Source: Arsukibacterium sp.
GTDB taxonomy: Bacteria; Pseudomonadota; Gammaproteobacteria; Enterobacterales; Alteromonadaceae
Length of the DNA: 64,000 nt
Direction: 5' to 3'
NCBI RefSeq assembly: GCF_018402695.1
Contig: NZ_JAGYIM010000019.1
Coordinates: 1 to 64,000 of the forward strand
Part shown: one piece after another, positions 44,830-53,681 of the stretch
Layout: every line of letters starts with the position of its first letter
How positions within the stretch are numbered: position 1 is the stretch's first letter
Notes under the pieces: model-generated
Databases searched by the model: none
What the model was told of the DNA's origin: nothing
Seen by the model: only the letters and a program-made list of their open reading frames with translations
Made by a program: the position numbers and the translations under genes

Positions 44830-45141
44830 TCAGTTAAAGCTGACATACTGGGCAACTTTTGCTGCCAGTTTGTCGCCTATACCTTTAACTTCTGTCAGTT
44901 GTTTTTGGCTTGTTATCGGGCCATTTTCCTGAATATAGTTTAATATGGCTTGCGCTTTGGCTTTACCAATACCCGGTACGGCTTCCAGCTGTTCAGCACT
45001 GGCGTTATTAAGATTCAATTTCTGCTGTTGCTGAGCAGTAGCAGTTTGTTTATCCAGTGTGGCACCCGCTTTAGCGGCCAGAGTCTGGTTTGCTGTTAAA
45101 GTAAGGCCCGTTAGTAACAATGCTATCATTACGTTTTTCAT
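44830..45141 (-). CDS. Secreted helix-hairpin-helix protein, ComEA-like
   Basis: About 103 residues starting MKNVMIALLLTGLTLTANQ, a signal peptide with an AxA-type cleavage site (TLAAKA). The mature part holds LNLNNASAEQLEAVPGIGKAKA and LTEVKGIGDKLAAKV, the two HhH hairpins of the ComEA DNA-binding domain. In Gram-negatives such small ComEA homologues bind DNA in the periplasm and help uptake. The start is ATG 45141 with AAGGA upstream; the frame extends to 45171 without family sequence. Confidence 0.88.
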   Translation of the reverse strand: MKNVMIALLLTGLTLTANQTLAAKAGATLDKQTATAQQQQKLNLNNASAEQLEAVPGIGKAKAQAILNYIQENGPITSQKQLTEVKGIGDKLAAKVAQYVSFN

Positions 45142-45471
45142 AGTTTCTTCCTTAATATTTTTTGGTTGCATCCCTGCAAAGCTATAGGTAAAAAGTTTAA
45201 GCCACTACAACTGTTTAGATTGGTCCTTTAAACAGTGACCTGGCGTAAGACCCAGAGAAGCAACATTTTTAATACCAATCAAATATAAATTAGGACATAT
45301 TTTAACTTTTGCAATATATTTGCAACTTTAATTATCAATTTTAATAGTGTCTCTATTCAGCGACAATTAATGCTGAGTGGCATAGGCTGGGTGTTCATTG
45401 CATTACTAAGTTTATTGTTGCCTACGATATAGTTAGGTAACATACGACTTAAACCAAATGTGGAGAATCGC
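45142..45471. other. AT-rich intergenic region, divergent promoters expected
   Basis: 330 bases between the divergent comEA-like and pepSY genes. It is rich in A and T (stretches such as AATATAAATTAGG), with no gene found. It must hold the promoters of both genes; TATAGT near 45428 is a possible -10 for the PepSY operon, but no clear -35 was identified. Confidence 0.5.
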
Positions 45472-45729
45472 ATGCGTCGTTCACTGCTGTTGTTGCTCAT
45501 GTTGTTAGTGGTATCACTGACGCCAGACGCGGTGGCACTTGGTAACAAACAACCCGACGTCACAAAGGAACAAGCGGCAACGCTTGCTCAACAACGTTAC
45601 CCGGGGAAAATTTTAAAAGTGCAGACTGAAAGCCACCATTATCGGATTCGGTTAATTCAGGCTGATGGCAGGGTAATTACCGTACTGGTCGATAATCGTA
45701 CCGGCCGGGTTGAAAGGGATGATAAATAA
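45472..45729 (+). CDS. Small exported PepSY-domain protein
   Basis: An 85-residue protein with a signal peptide (MRRSLLLLLMLLVVSLT, then ALG) and one PepSY unit (ATLAQQRYPGKILKVQTES, then VDNRTGRVER). PepSY proteins in such operons often sense or modulate a partner kinase at the cell surface. The ATG has GGAG 7 bases upstream. Its TAA overlaps the response regulator ATG (TAATG), so the three genes pepSY, regulator and kinase form one operon. Confidence 0.85.
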   Translation: MRRSLLLLLMLLVVSLTPDAVALGNKQPDVTKEQAATLAQQRYPGKILKVQTESHHYRIRLIQADGRVITVLVDNRTGRVERDDK

Positions 45730-46406
45730 TGCGGGTATTAGTGGTTGAAGATGAAACCTTATTGGCTGATCAGATAAAACAACAGCTGGTGCAGCAACAG
45801 TTCAGTGTTGATATCGCAAAAGATGGTGATGATGGCTGGTTTAAACTGGCTGAATACCCTTATGACCTGGCCGTTATTGATTTGGGTCTGCCAAAGATGG
45901 ATGGATTGACGCTGATCCGCAAAGCCAGACAAAAGGAAATTAAAACGCCGATTATTATCCTGACTGCCCGTGGCAGTTGGCAGGAAAAAGTAGAAGGACT
46001 GGATGCCGGAGCAGATGATTACTTAACTAAGCCTTTTCACGGCGAGGAATTGCTGGCACGGTGTAACGCATTAATCCGCCGTGCCGCAGGACAACCCGAT
46101 CCGACACTCAGTGCAGGGCCGGTTTCGCTTAACAGCCGAACCCAGCAGGTATGGGTAAATGATGAAGAGATCAGTCTGACCGCATACGAATATAAGGTGC
46201 TCGAATACTTTATGCTGAATCCAAATAAAGTTATTTCGAAAACTGAGTTAACCGAACATATTTACGATCAGGACTTTGATTTAGACAGTAATGTTATCGA
46301 AGTATTTGTCCTGCGATTGCGTAAAAAACTCGACCCTGAGGGCGAATTAAAGCCGATAGAAACATTACGTGGTCGTGGTTATCGCTTTAATCTGACGATC
46401 AGTTAA
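45729..46406 (+). CDS. OmpR/PhoP-family response regulator
   Basis: A 225-residue two-domain regulator. The receiver has the acidic pocket VVEDE, phosphoacceptor Asp51 in VIDLGLPKMDG, Thr79 in ILTARG and Lys101 in LTKPF. The C-terminal winged helix includes LTAYEYKVLEYFM, VISKTELTEHIYD and RGRGYRFN. It resembles the PhoP/QseB/BasR group. The kinase gene begins 3 bases downstream. Confidence 0.93.
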   Translation: MRVLVVEDETLLADQIKQQLVQQQFSVDIAKDGDDGWFKLAEYPYDLAVIDLGLPKMDGLTLIRKARQKEIKTPIIILTARGSWQEKVEGLDAGADDYLTKPFHGEELLARCNALIRRAAGQPDPTLSAGPVSLNSRTQQVWVNDEEISLTAYEYKVLEYFMLNPNKVISKTELTEHIYDQDFDLDSNVIEVFVLRLRKKLDPEGELKPIETLRGRGYRFNLTIS

Positions 46407-46408
46407 GC

Positions 46409-47794
46409 ATGACACTGTCACTCAAGCTGCGGCAGGGCTTGGTAAGTATAGTATTGCTAATGCTATTATTACCCAGCTCTTTCGTGGCGATTGATCAGGC
46501 ATTTTTCACACAGCTGCTAACCAATGCCGAGCAGAAATTAGAAGTACATATGTACGCTATTTTGTCAGATTTGAAAATTAATGATGGCAAAATAGAACTC
46601 AGCAATAATACGTTATCGCCGGATTTTTTCCGGCCTGACTCCGGTTTAAGTGCTTATATTACCAGCAATGACAGCATTGGTTCTGGCGGTGCGGCAAGTG
46701 ACAGTATGTCAGTCAACAGTAGCAGCTTTGAAAGCAATAACACTGACAGTATTGTCTGGCAGTCAGACTCATCGTTAAGCCAGAAATTCAGTCCTCCTGA
46801 CACCACTCTGGTTCCGGGTGAGCACCTTTTTTATCCTTATGTCAGTGACGCACAGGAGTACTGGCTACTGAGTATTGCCCTGTTATTCGATTCGGGCGAG
46901 CAAACCCGGCCGTTAACCATTCACATCGTGCAAACTGATGCCATGTTAACCGCGCCGTATCTGAGCTTTCGCAATACCCTGCTTACCTGGTTTGTTTGGA
47001 TTGGTGCGGCCCTGGTATTATTTAGCGTCCTGGCATACTACTGGACTACCAAACCGTTGAGTAAACTTGATCAGGAAATACGTAAATTAGAAGGGGGTGA
47101 GCAGGACCATCTTAATGGTAACTACCCGGCAGAGTTAACCACAATTAAAGAAGACTTGAACCTGCTACTGGCCAACCAGAACCGGCAAAAACAACGTTAC
47201 AGAAACCATCTGAGCGATCTGGCTCATGCCTTAAAAACACCGGTAGCCGTGTTAAATACCTCCGTGCTAAGCCAACAACCAGAATTGAAAGAACAGCTTG
47301 ATCGGATTAGCGCCATGATTGATCATCAGCTGAAAAGAGCCAGTAGTTCTGGCCAGGATATCTGGAAAAAGCAATTTGAAATTATGCCCCATATCGATAA
47401 GCTCTGTAACGCTCTGCAAAAGATTTACCGGGATAAAGACTTAGATATCCAGATAGACTGCCCGGCTAATGCCACATTCCGGGGCGATGAGACTGATTTG
47501 ATGGAAATGCTGGGTAACTTACTCGACAATGCATGCAAAGCCTGCAGACACCGGGTAAAACTGACGGTAAGCCAGAACCCGCTTAATCTGATTATTGAAG
47601 ATGATGGTCCGGGCATCGCCAAAGATGACAGAAAAAAACTATTTGCCCGTGGTACCCGGCTTGATACCTACAAAGATGGTCACGGCGTTGGCTTGTCAAT
47701 AGTTGCAGAATTAGTTTCGTCTTACTCCGGAGGAATGCAAGTTACCGAAAGCCCGCTGGGGGGCGCCAAATTCGAACTTATATTTCCCGAATAA
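46409..47794 (+). CDS. Sensor histidine kinase, PhoQ-like
   Basis: A 461-residue kinase. TM1 spans about 11-30, a periplasmic sensor region runs to about 185, TM2 is near 190-211 (LLTWFVWIGAALVLFSVLAYY), followed by a HAMP-like linker and the H-box LSDLAHALKTPVAVL with His273. The ATPase part has the N-box LLDNACKACRHR and glycine-rich DDGPGIAKDD and GHGVGLSIV. It pairs with the adjacent regulator and the PepSY protein. The Ser/Asn-rich periplasmic loop (residues 85-125) gives no hint of ligand. Confidence 0.92.
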   Translation: MTLSLKLRQGLVSIVLLMLLLPSSFVAIDQAFFTQLLTNAEQKLEVHMYAILSDLKINDGKIELSNNTLSPDFFRPDSGLSAYITSNDSIGSGGAASDSMSVNSSSFESNNTDSIVWQSDSSLSQKFSPPDTTLVPGEHLFYPYVSDAQEYWLLSIALLFDSGEQTRPLTIHIVQTDAMLTAPYLSFRNTLLTWFVWIGAALVLFSVLAYYWTTKPLSKLDQEIRKLEGGEQDHLNGNYPAELTTIKEDLNLLLANQNRQKQRYRNHLSDLAHALKTPVAVLNTSVLSQQPELKEQLDRISAMIDHQLKRASSSGQDIWKKQFEIMPHIDKLCNALQKIYRDKDLDIQIDCPANATFRGDETDLMEMLGNLLDNACKACRHRVKLTVSQNPLNLIIEDDGPGIAKDDRKKLFARGTRLDTYKDGHGVGLSIVAELVSSYSGGMQVTESPLGGAKFELIFPE

Positions 47795-47885
47795 TAAAAT
47801 TTTCAACAACCAAGTTATAAACTATCACTGATCGCCCCGCCTACTGCTACCGTAAAGCAATGAAATATTTTGAGGAAAAACCATC

Positions 47886-48248
47886 ATGGAACTTAACCCT
47901 GCAACCATTAAGATAAAAAACCTGCGTTTACGAACCTTTATTGGTATTAAAGACGATGAAATTAACAATAAACAAGATGTAATTATTAATGCCAGAATTC
48001 AATATAGCGCAAACAATGCAGCCAACAGTGATGACATGAATAATGCACTTAATTACCGCACCATTACCAAGCAAATTATCGAACTGGTAGAAATGAACCG
48101 TTTTAGCTTACTGGAAAAGTTAACAGCAGATGTGCTGGCGTTGGCTAGTGCGCATCCTGCTGTCCGCTTTGCTGAAGTTGAGATTGATAAGCCTCATGCA
48201 TTGCGGTTTGCTGACTCTGTGTCACTCACTTTATCGGTAAACAAGTAA
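47886..48248 (+). CDS. folX: Dihydroneopterin triphosphate 2'-epimerase
   Basis: A 120-residue FolB/FolX-family protein with [12 protein letters not shown] at the start, [17 protein letters not shown], then [15 protein letters not shown] and an ending similar to E. coli FolX ([15 protein letters not shown]). FolX rather than FolB is supported by the KPHALRFAD block and by the neighbour yfcH, the same pair as in E. coli. It epimerises the side chain of dihydroneopterin triphosphate. Confidence 0.9.
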   Translation: MELNPATIKIKNLRLRTFIGIKDDEINNKQDVIINARIQYSANNAANSDDMNNALNYRTITKQIIELVEMNRFSLLEKLTADVLALASAHPAVRFAEVEIDKPHALRFADSVSLTLSVNK

Positions 48249-48306
48249 AATAGTCACTATAAAGGGCTATACTTAGCTGCAGTTTGCGGATAAACAGGAG
48301 CACACA

Positions 48307-49197
48307 ATGCATATTTTGGTCACCGGTGGAACGGGTCTTATTGGCTCTGCCTTGCTCAAATACTGGCGTGATCAACATCAAATAACGGTGCTAACCCGGC
48401 AAGCTGTTGCCAACCTGCAGCAAACTTCAGCACTACGCTATGTTAATACCCTGCAACAAGTCGACTTTAACCAGCTCGATGCGGTTGTTAATTTAGCCGG
48501 TGAACCGATAGCAGATAAAAGATGGACGGACAAACAAAAGCAACGTATCTGCGACAGTCGCTGGCAGCTTACGGAACAACTGAGCGAGTACATTCAGGCA
48601 GCCACCACACCACCGGCATGCCTGATCAGTGGTTCTGCAGTGGGTTACTATGGCCGTCAGGGTACCGAGTTTATTTGTGAAGAACACAGTGCCTTTTATC
48701 CCGAATTCAGTCATGACATATGTGCCCGCTGGGAGAACCTCGCCCTGCGGGCGGCCAGTGACAAGACCCGGGTTTGCTTATTACGCACAGGCATAGTGTT
48801 GTCTGATCAGGGCGGCGCCCTGGCAAAAATGTTGCCAGCATTCCGCTTTGGCCTGGGAGGCCCCATCGGTAACGGTCAGCAATATATGTCATGGATCCAT
48901 ATTGATGACATCGTTAAGTTAATCGACTTCTTGCTGCAGTCTCCTACTTTGCAGGGCCCCTTTAACGCCGTTGCACCAAAAGCCGTAACCAATAAACAAT
49001 TCAGTCAGGCGTTGGCCGAGCGGTTGAACCGCCCCGCCAGGCTAACGATGCCAGCTTTTATGCTACGACTGATGTTCGGTGAAATGGCAGATATTTTATT
49101 GTATGGGCAACGGGTAGTGCCACAGCAAGCGCTGGATGCTGGTTTCAAATTTCAGTTTCCAAAGCTGCCAGCTGCGCTGGCAGACCTAGACTTATAG
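48307..49197 (+). CDS. yfcH: TIGR01777 family epimerase (YfcH)
   Basis: A 296-residue atypical SDR. The dinucleotide motif is VTGGTGLIGSALL, followed by NLAGEPIADKRWTD and the conserved SAVGYYGRQG segment. GGPIGNGQQYMSWIHIDDIV and FNAVAPKAVTNKQFS complete the family. Its physiological reaction is unknown. It lies just after folX, as in E. coli. Confidence 0.92.
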   Translation: MHILVTGGTGLIGSALLKYWRDQHQITVLTRQAVANLQQTSALRYVNTLQQVDFNQLDAVVNLAGEPIADKRWTDKQKQRICDSRWQLTEQLSEYIQAATTPPACLISGSAVGYYGRQGTEFICEEHSAFYPEFSHDICARWENLALRAASDKTRVCLLRTGIVLSDQGGALAKMLPAFRFGLGGPIGNGQQYMSWIHIDDIVKLIDFLLQSPTLQGPFNAVAPKAVTNKQFSQALAERLNRPARLTMPAFMLRLMFGEMADILLYGQRVVPQQALDAGFKFQFPKLPAALADLDL

Positions 49198-49234
49198 AAA
49201 CAGATTTATAGCTTCAGGCTTGTAACCTCACCCG

Positions 49235-51721
49235 TTAACTTTGAATAACCCGTCGGATCAATACCGCTCCCGGTATCTGTAGCAGGCGACGCAATTGCCA
49301 CCAGCCCAGAGCGCTTACCGACACAATACCGATCACGGGGCCCATCCACCACAGCGCAAAATGAAACTGAAAGGGCATCTCAAAAACCCGCTGCTGCAGT
49401 ATCATCAATAGTAACTCAGCCAGCACAGTCGCAAATAAACCGGCCAGGGCACCCAGAAAAGCAAACTCAAGTAACAGCGCATTTCGCAAGAATACGTACT
49501 TAGCGCCAAGAGTCCTCAAAATGGCCAGCTCCTGCTCCCGTTGTTCTAATGTCGCCTGCACCTGAGCGACCAGGACTAACGCCGCTGCCAGCGCGATAAT
49601 AACCAGTATAAAGCTCAGGGCAACAGTCACCTGGGCAATGATATCGTTAACCTGATTAATAATGGCATCAACGCTTATTACCGTTACCGTAGGCATTTGC
49701 CGGGCCAATTGATTAATCAGATTACCGCTGCCCTGCTCCAGATAAAAGGCCGTAATATAGGTTGCCGGAAACGTTGCCAGGACATCAGGGCTCAGGATCA
49801 TATAAAAATTGGGCTGCAAACTGTTCCAGTCGACCTGCCGAATGCTGGTTACCGTTGCATTGATTTGCTGGCCACCGATTGAAAAATCCAGCTTGTCACC
49901 AAGTGTTATTTGCAATCGCTCAGCTATTTCCTGTTCAACTGATACTTCAGCCTGGGTATCGTCATTAAACCATTGCCCGGCAAGAATCTTGTTATTGGCG
50001 GGTATTTGCGCCAGCCAGGTCAGGTTCAGTTCGCGGCCTACGCCCACACGTTGCTCGCTGCGATCCTCTTTAGACGCCTCCTGCTGCAACTGTTCACTGT
50101 TAATACTGGTTAACCGGCCCCGTACTACCGGATAAAACGGCTCTGGCTGCAGATTATTTGTCTCAGTAAACGCGGTGACCTTAGCACGCTGCTCGGCGCT
50201 GACATTGACTAAAAAATGATTGGGTGCGCCATCCGGAATTTGTTGCTGCCACTGACCAATAAGTTCGGCACGTAAAAAATACAATAACAGAGTCAGGAAG
50301 ATAGCCAGACTAAAGGTGATTAACTGAAAACTGTTTGGCCAAAGTCGGCGGCGTAAATTCGCCAGCGCCAGCCTGCCGGCACTGCTTTGTCCTGCTGCTA
50401 CCGGGCGGGCCAGCTTCACCATAACAGCTGCAAACCCCAGCAAAATGGCAGCAAATAGTGCACAAAGTAAAAACAAGCCGACGCTTATCAGCAACTCGCC
50501 ACTGAACAACCACATCAACCCCCAGATAGCCGCGGCACCCAATATGAGTTGCCACTTATCGAGGTTTATTGCAGCAGCGGGCTGCTTTAATACCTCAATA
50601 GCCGGGGTTTTGGCCAGTTGCCATAATGGTCTGGCTGCAAACAGCAGCGCGCAGATAATACAGGTCAGGGTGCCAAGCAGCAGTGGCCTGACGCTGAATT
50701 CGGGCCGATAATCGCTGATATAGTGACCTATACCCAGCTCTGCAGCAAAAATGGCTAACTGGCCACCCAGCAATCCTAACACCAGACTAAACACTACCAC
50801 TAACAGTAAATGGCTGCTGTAAAGCAACCTTGCTTTAGCGGTGGTTGCACCAAGCGCCTTAATAATCGCGACGGCCTGAGTATGGCGCTGACTATAACGA
50901 CTGGCAGCTACTGCGGCAGCACAAGCTGCCAGAACTATCCCCAACAGCCCTGCCAGCAGTAAAAAGCGCTCTGCCCGCTCCAGTGCGCTACCAATCGCAG
51001 ACTCCCGGTCAAGGTTACGCCAACGCTGATGAACGCTTAACATAGGTTTCAGGGTGGCAGTAAGGCTATCCAGCGCCGTGTTGCTACCCGCAAACAAGTA
51101 ACGATAACTTATCCGGCTCCCAGGTTGCACAATATTGGTTGCGGCAACATCGTCCAGATGCATTATAACTCTTGGCGATCCGCCAAAAACACTCAGAGGT
51201 GCATCCGGTTCATTGACAATAACACCGGCTACCACCAGCTTTGCATCGCCAAGCTCAACCCTGTCGCCCGGCTTCACTTGCAGTAAGTCCAGTAATCTCG
51301 CTTCAAACCAGACTTCACCCGGGGTTAATTGGCCAGCAGGACCGGAGGTAATACTGGCCGAACGGTGTAACACTAAATCACCGCGCAGCGGATAGCTGGC
51401 GCTGACCGCTTTAATCGTCGCCAGTTGCATTTGCTCACCAGCAAATAACATTGAATCAAATTGCATTTGGCGGGCAGAAGCGACTTCAAGCCCGTTTGCC
51501 ACCTCAAAAAAACTGTCATCAAACGGTTGACTCGAGCCCAACACCCTATCAGCAGCAGTAAACTGCGCACTGCGCTGCTGCAAGGCACTTTTCACACTTT
51601 GGGTAATACCGCTTAAGCTGACAACTGAGCCCACGGCCAGAAACAAAGCAAAAGCTATCACCCATAACTCGCCCCGTTTTAACTCGCGCCAGAACAAGCG
51701 GCCTGCAATTCTAGCCAACAT
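49235..51721 (-). CDS. ybbP: ABC transporter permease, two FtsX domains (YbbP)
   Basis: About 828 residues starting MLARIAGRLFWREL (ATG 51719-51721, overlapping the ybbA end). It has the FtsX-type layout: TM1, a large periplasmic region, three helices (LAGLLGIVLAACAAAVAAS and others), a second domain, and three C-terminal helices (VALSFILVIIALAAALVLV and others). YbbA/YbbP is a MacB-like pair linked to lipid or lysophospholipid handling, and tesA is divergent from it as in E. coli. An upstream ATG at 51808 lies inside ybbA and is rejected. Confidence 0.9.
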   Translation of the reverse strand: MLARIAGRLFWRELKRGELWVIAFALFLAVGSVVSLSGITQSVKSALQQRSAQFTAADRVLGSSQPFDDSFFEVANGLEVASARQMQFDSMLFAGEQMQLATIKAVSASYPLRGDLVLHRSASITSGPAGQLTPGEVWFEARLLDLLQVKPGDRVELGDAKLVVAGVIVNEPDAPLSVFGGSPRVIMHLDDVAATNIVQPGSRISYRYLFAGSNTALDSLTATLKPMLSVHQRWRNLDRESAIGSALERAERFLLLAGLLGIVLAACAAAVAASRYSQRHTQAVAIIKALGATTAKARLLYSSHLLLVVVFSLVLGLLGGQLAIFAAELGIGHYISDYRPEFSVRPLLLGTLTCIICALLFAARPLWQLAKTPAIEVLKQPAAAINLDKWQLILGAAAIWGLMWLFSGELLISVGLFLLCALFAAILLGFAAVMVKLARPVAAGQSSAGRLALANLRRRLWPNSFQLITFSLAIFLTLLLYFLRAELIGQWQQQIPDGAPNHFLVNVSAEQRAKVTAFTETNNLQPEPFYPVVRGRLTSINSEQLQQEASKEDRSEQRVGVGRELNLTWLAQIPANNKILAGQWFNDDTQAEVSVEQEIAERLQITLGDKLDFSIGGQQINATVTSIRQVDWNSLQPNFYMILSPDVLATFPATYITAFYLEQGSGNLINQLARQMPTVTVISVDAIINQVNDIIAQVTVALSFILVIIALAAALVLVAQVQATLEQREQELAILRTLGAKYVFLRNALLLEFAFLGALAGLFATVLAELLLMILQQRVFEMPFQFHFALWWMGPVIGIVSVSALGWWQLRRLLQIPGAVLIRRVIQS

Positions 51722-52427
51722 GAGCAGTTTCCTCTGTCGCCGCGTCAGATGTGACAAAACTACCCGAGCGCATCTTATGCTGGCGCTGACAGCGTTGTGC
51801 CAGCTCATTGTTATGGGTCACCAGCACTAACGTTGTGCCCTGACTATCATTCAGTTCAAATAACAAATCCTCGATCATTTTGCCGGTTACCGCGTCCAAA
51901 TTAGCCGACGGCTCATCTGCGAACAAAATGGCCGGCTTAGTAATAAAAGCTCTGGCTATAGCCACCCGCTGTTGCTCACCGCCGGATAACTGCGATGGAA
52001 AAAAGTCGGCCCGGGCACTCAATCCTACCTGCTCTAACAAGGCCAGACCCCGCTCCCGGGCTTTTCTGTCACCCGATAGTTCAGCAGGCAACGTAACATT
52101 CTCCAATGCAGTTAAACTGGGTAACAATAAAAACGACTGAAACACAAAACCAACATCCCGCGCTCTTACCCCAGCCCGCTCGTCTTCTGACAGTTGATGC
52201 AAAGGTTTACCCGCCATATAAATTTCACCTTCGCTGGGTGTGTCCAGTCCTGCCAGTAAACTGAGCAGGGTTGACTTCCCTGAACCTGAGGCACCGACTA
52301 TCGCTACCGTTTCCCCACGATTGATTGTAAGGCTGATATCATGCAGGATAGTCAGTGATCCCTCCGGGACCTTGACGCGTTTAGCAAGGTTTATTGCTTT
52401 AATATGTAATTCAGGTGTTTTATTCAT
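51711..52427 (-). CDS. ybbA: ABC transporter ATP-binding protein (YbbA)
   Basis: About 238 residues starting MNKTPELHIKAINLAKR. Walker A is GASGSGKST, the signature LSGGEQQRVAIARAF, Walker B ILFADEPSANLD, and the H-loop is in VTHNNEL. It is a LolD/MacB-type ATPase that works with the YbbP permease. Its ATG (52425-52427) shares two bases with the tesA ATG on the other strand, so the two start codons meet inside a single CATG. Confidence 0.93.
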   Translation of the reverse strand: MNKTPELHIKAINLAKRVKVPEGSLTILHDISLTINRGETVAIVGASGSGKSTLLSLLAGLDTPSEGEIYMAGKPLHQLSEDERAGVRARDVGFVFQSFLLLPSLTALENVTLPAELSGDRKARERGLALLEQVGLSARADFFPSQLSGGEQQRVAIARAFITKPAILFADEPSANLDAVTGKMIEDLLFELNDSQGTTLVLVTHNNELAQRCQRQHKMRSGSFVTSDAATEETAHVG

Positions 52428-53019
52428 GCGCATCATCTTTTTGTTGTTAATCAGTTTAATCAGTAACGTCACTTATGCCGACAAATTACTTATTCTGGGT
52501 GATAGCCTCAGTGCAGCATACGGTATGCAACAACACCAGGGCTGGCCAGCGCTGCTGCAGGAAAACACCCAATGGCAGTTGGTCAATGCCAGTATCAGTG
52601 GGGAGACCACCTCAGGTGGCCTGGCCCGGCTACCTGCCCTGCTGACAGAACATCAGCCGGATGTTGTGCTGATTGAACTTGGCGGCAACGATGGCCTGCG
52701 GGGCTTTTCGGTTGAGCTGATTCAGGCAAACCTGAGTAAAATCATTACACTGGTCAAGCAGCATAATGCTCAGCCGCTGCTAATGCAAATACGGATCCCA
52801 CCCAACTATGGACCACGCTACGTCAGACAATTTACTGCACTTTATCCACAGCTTGCCGAGAAACATAACATTACCCTGTGGCCATTTTTTATGGACAGCA
52901 TTGCGATAAACAGCGAATTAATGATGGCGGATGGTATTCATCCTAATGTTGCAGCCCAGCCGATGATTAGTGATTTTGTAGCGGATTTACTAAAAGACTT
53001 AGAGATTCAAAATAAATAA
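52426..53019 (+). CDS. tesA: Acyl-CoA thioesterase I / lysophospholipase
   Basis: A 197-residue SGNH hydrolase with signal peptide MRIIFLLLISLISNVTYA. Block I is ILGDSLSAAYG with catalytic Ser27, block III is ELGGNDGLRG, and block V is DGIHPN with the Asp and His. It acts in the periplasm on acyl-CoA or lysophospholipid. The start is ATG 52426, meeting the ybbA start; an open frame upstream to 52240 runs antisense through ybbA and is rejected. Confidence 0.93.
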   Translation: MRIIFLLLISLISNVTYADKLLILGDSLSAAYGMQQHQGWPALLQENTQWQLVNASISGETTSGGLARLPALLTEHQPDVVLIELGGNDGLRGFSVELIQANLSKIITLVKQHNAQPLLMQIRIPPNYGPRYVRQFTALYPQLAEKHNITLWPFFMDSIAINSELMMADGIHPNVAAQPMISDFVADLLKDLEIQNK

Positions 53020-53020
53020 A

Positions 53021-53054
53021 AGAAAGAAATTATGCCACCGCCCTCACGGCGATA
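53021..53054 (-). terminator. Weak candidate terminator of the tRNA cluster
   Basis: Reading the minus strand, CGCC-GTGAG-GGCG can form a short stem-loop and is followed within about 6 bases by a T-rich stretch (TTTCTTTCTTTTATTT). The stem is only four base pairs, so this is tentative. Confidence 0.3.
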
Positions 53055-53128
53055 GAAGAAATAGTGTAGGAGTTAATTGAAAATTGGATGGCGTCCCCTA
53101 GGGGATTCGAACCCCTGTTACCGCCGTG
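53036..53128. repeat. 93-base direct repeat, left copy
   Basis: Identical to 53155-53247. Each copy spans a spacer that begins CACCGCCCTCACGGCG and the 3' half of a tRNA-Glu on the minus strand. The two copies are separated by 26 bases that include a perfect palindrome (arms GCGGTGTT at 53143-53150 and AACACCGC at 53153-53160). It looks like a tandem duplication or unequal exchange among tRNA-Glu genes. Confidence 0.8.
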
Positions 53129-53150
53129 CCAAAGTGTTTAGCGCGGTGTT
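53089..53150 (-). pseudogene. Decayed tRNA-Glu (3' half only)
   Basis: Positions 53089-53128 match the T arm, acceptor 3' strand and encoded CCA of the neighbouring tRNA-Glu genes. Beyond that the anticodon loop CTTTCAC is replaced by an unrelated, longer sequence, and the D arm and 5' acceptor strand are absent. It cannot fold into a tRNA. Confidence 0.65.
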
Positions 53151-53154
53151 CCAA

Positions 53155-53247
53155 CACCGCCCTCACGGCGATAGAAGAAATAGTGTAGGAGTTAATTGAA
53201 AATTGGATGGCGTCCCCTAGGGGATTCGAACCCCTGTTACCGCCGTG
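53155..53247. repeat. 93-base direct repeat, right copy
   Basis: Identical to 53036-53128. The end of this copy is the 3' half of an intact tRNA-Glu (53208-53283), while the left copy ends in a decayed tRNA. Confidence 0.8.
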
Positions 53248-53283
53248 AAAGGGCGGTGTCCTAGGCCTCTAGACGAAGGGGAC
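53208..53283 (-). tRNA. tRNA-Glu (TTC)
   Basis: 76 bases with encoded CCA. The cloverleaf has acceptor GTCCCCT/AGGGGAC, anticodon stem CCGCC/GGCGG with loop CTTTCAC and anticodon TTC, and T loop TTCGAAT. It is identical to the two copies at 53328 and 53435. Confidence 0.96.
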
Positions 53284-53327
53284 ATAACAGTAAATAACGT
53301 AACAACAAGTTGAGTCTATGACTAAAA

Positions 53328-53403
53328 TGGCGTCCCCTAGGGGATTCGAACCCCTGTTACCGCCGTGAAAGGGCGGTGTCCTAGGCCTCTAGACGAAGGG
53401 GAC
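53328..53403 (-). tRNA. tRNA-Glu (TTC)
   Basis: Identical in sequence to the copy at 53208-53283, with anticodon TTC and encoded CCA. Spacers between copies differ, so they are separate genes of one transcript. Confidence 0.96.
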
Positions 53404-53434
53404 GCTGTATTCAGTCAAAGTGTGCAGATTTAAG

Positions 53435-53510
53435 TGGCGTCCCCTAGGGGATTCGAACCCCTGTTACCGCCGTGAAAGGGCGGTGTCCTAGGCCTCTAGA
53501 CGAAGGGGAC
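53435..53510 (-). tRNA. tRNA-Glu (TTC)
   Basis: Third identical tRNA-Glu, first of the glutamate genes after tRNA-Ala in the direction of transcription, 13 bases downstream of it. Confidence 0.96.
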
Positions 53511-53523
53511 GCACTGGAAATCT

Positions 53524-53599
<76 letters not shown>

Positions 53600-53652
53600 A
53601 CACTTTAGCATCAAGCGATTTCGTCGTAACGTTATCGCTGAACACGGGGCGC

Positions 53653-53681
53653 ATTCTAGGGTGACACCGTAAATGTGTCAA
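53653..53681 (-). promoter_or_regulatory. Sigma-70 promoter of the tRNA-Ala/Glu operon
   Basis: On the minus strand TTGACA (53676-53681), a 17-base spacer and TAGAAT (53653-53658), followed by the G+C-rich GCGCCCC. A near-consensus promoter with a GC discriminator is typical of stable-RNA operons under stringent control. The start of transcription would be about 45 bases before tRNA-Ala. Confidence 0.8.

Noticed and set aside
52240-52425. Longer N-terminus for tesA beginning at 52240
   Set aside because: It is antisense to ybbA coding sequence and would bury the signal peptide that starts at 52426.
53036-53510. Regularly repeated sequence resembling a CRISPR array
   Set aside because: The repeats are complete tRNA-Glu genes and a duplicated spacer; there are no uniform spacers and no cas genes.
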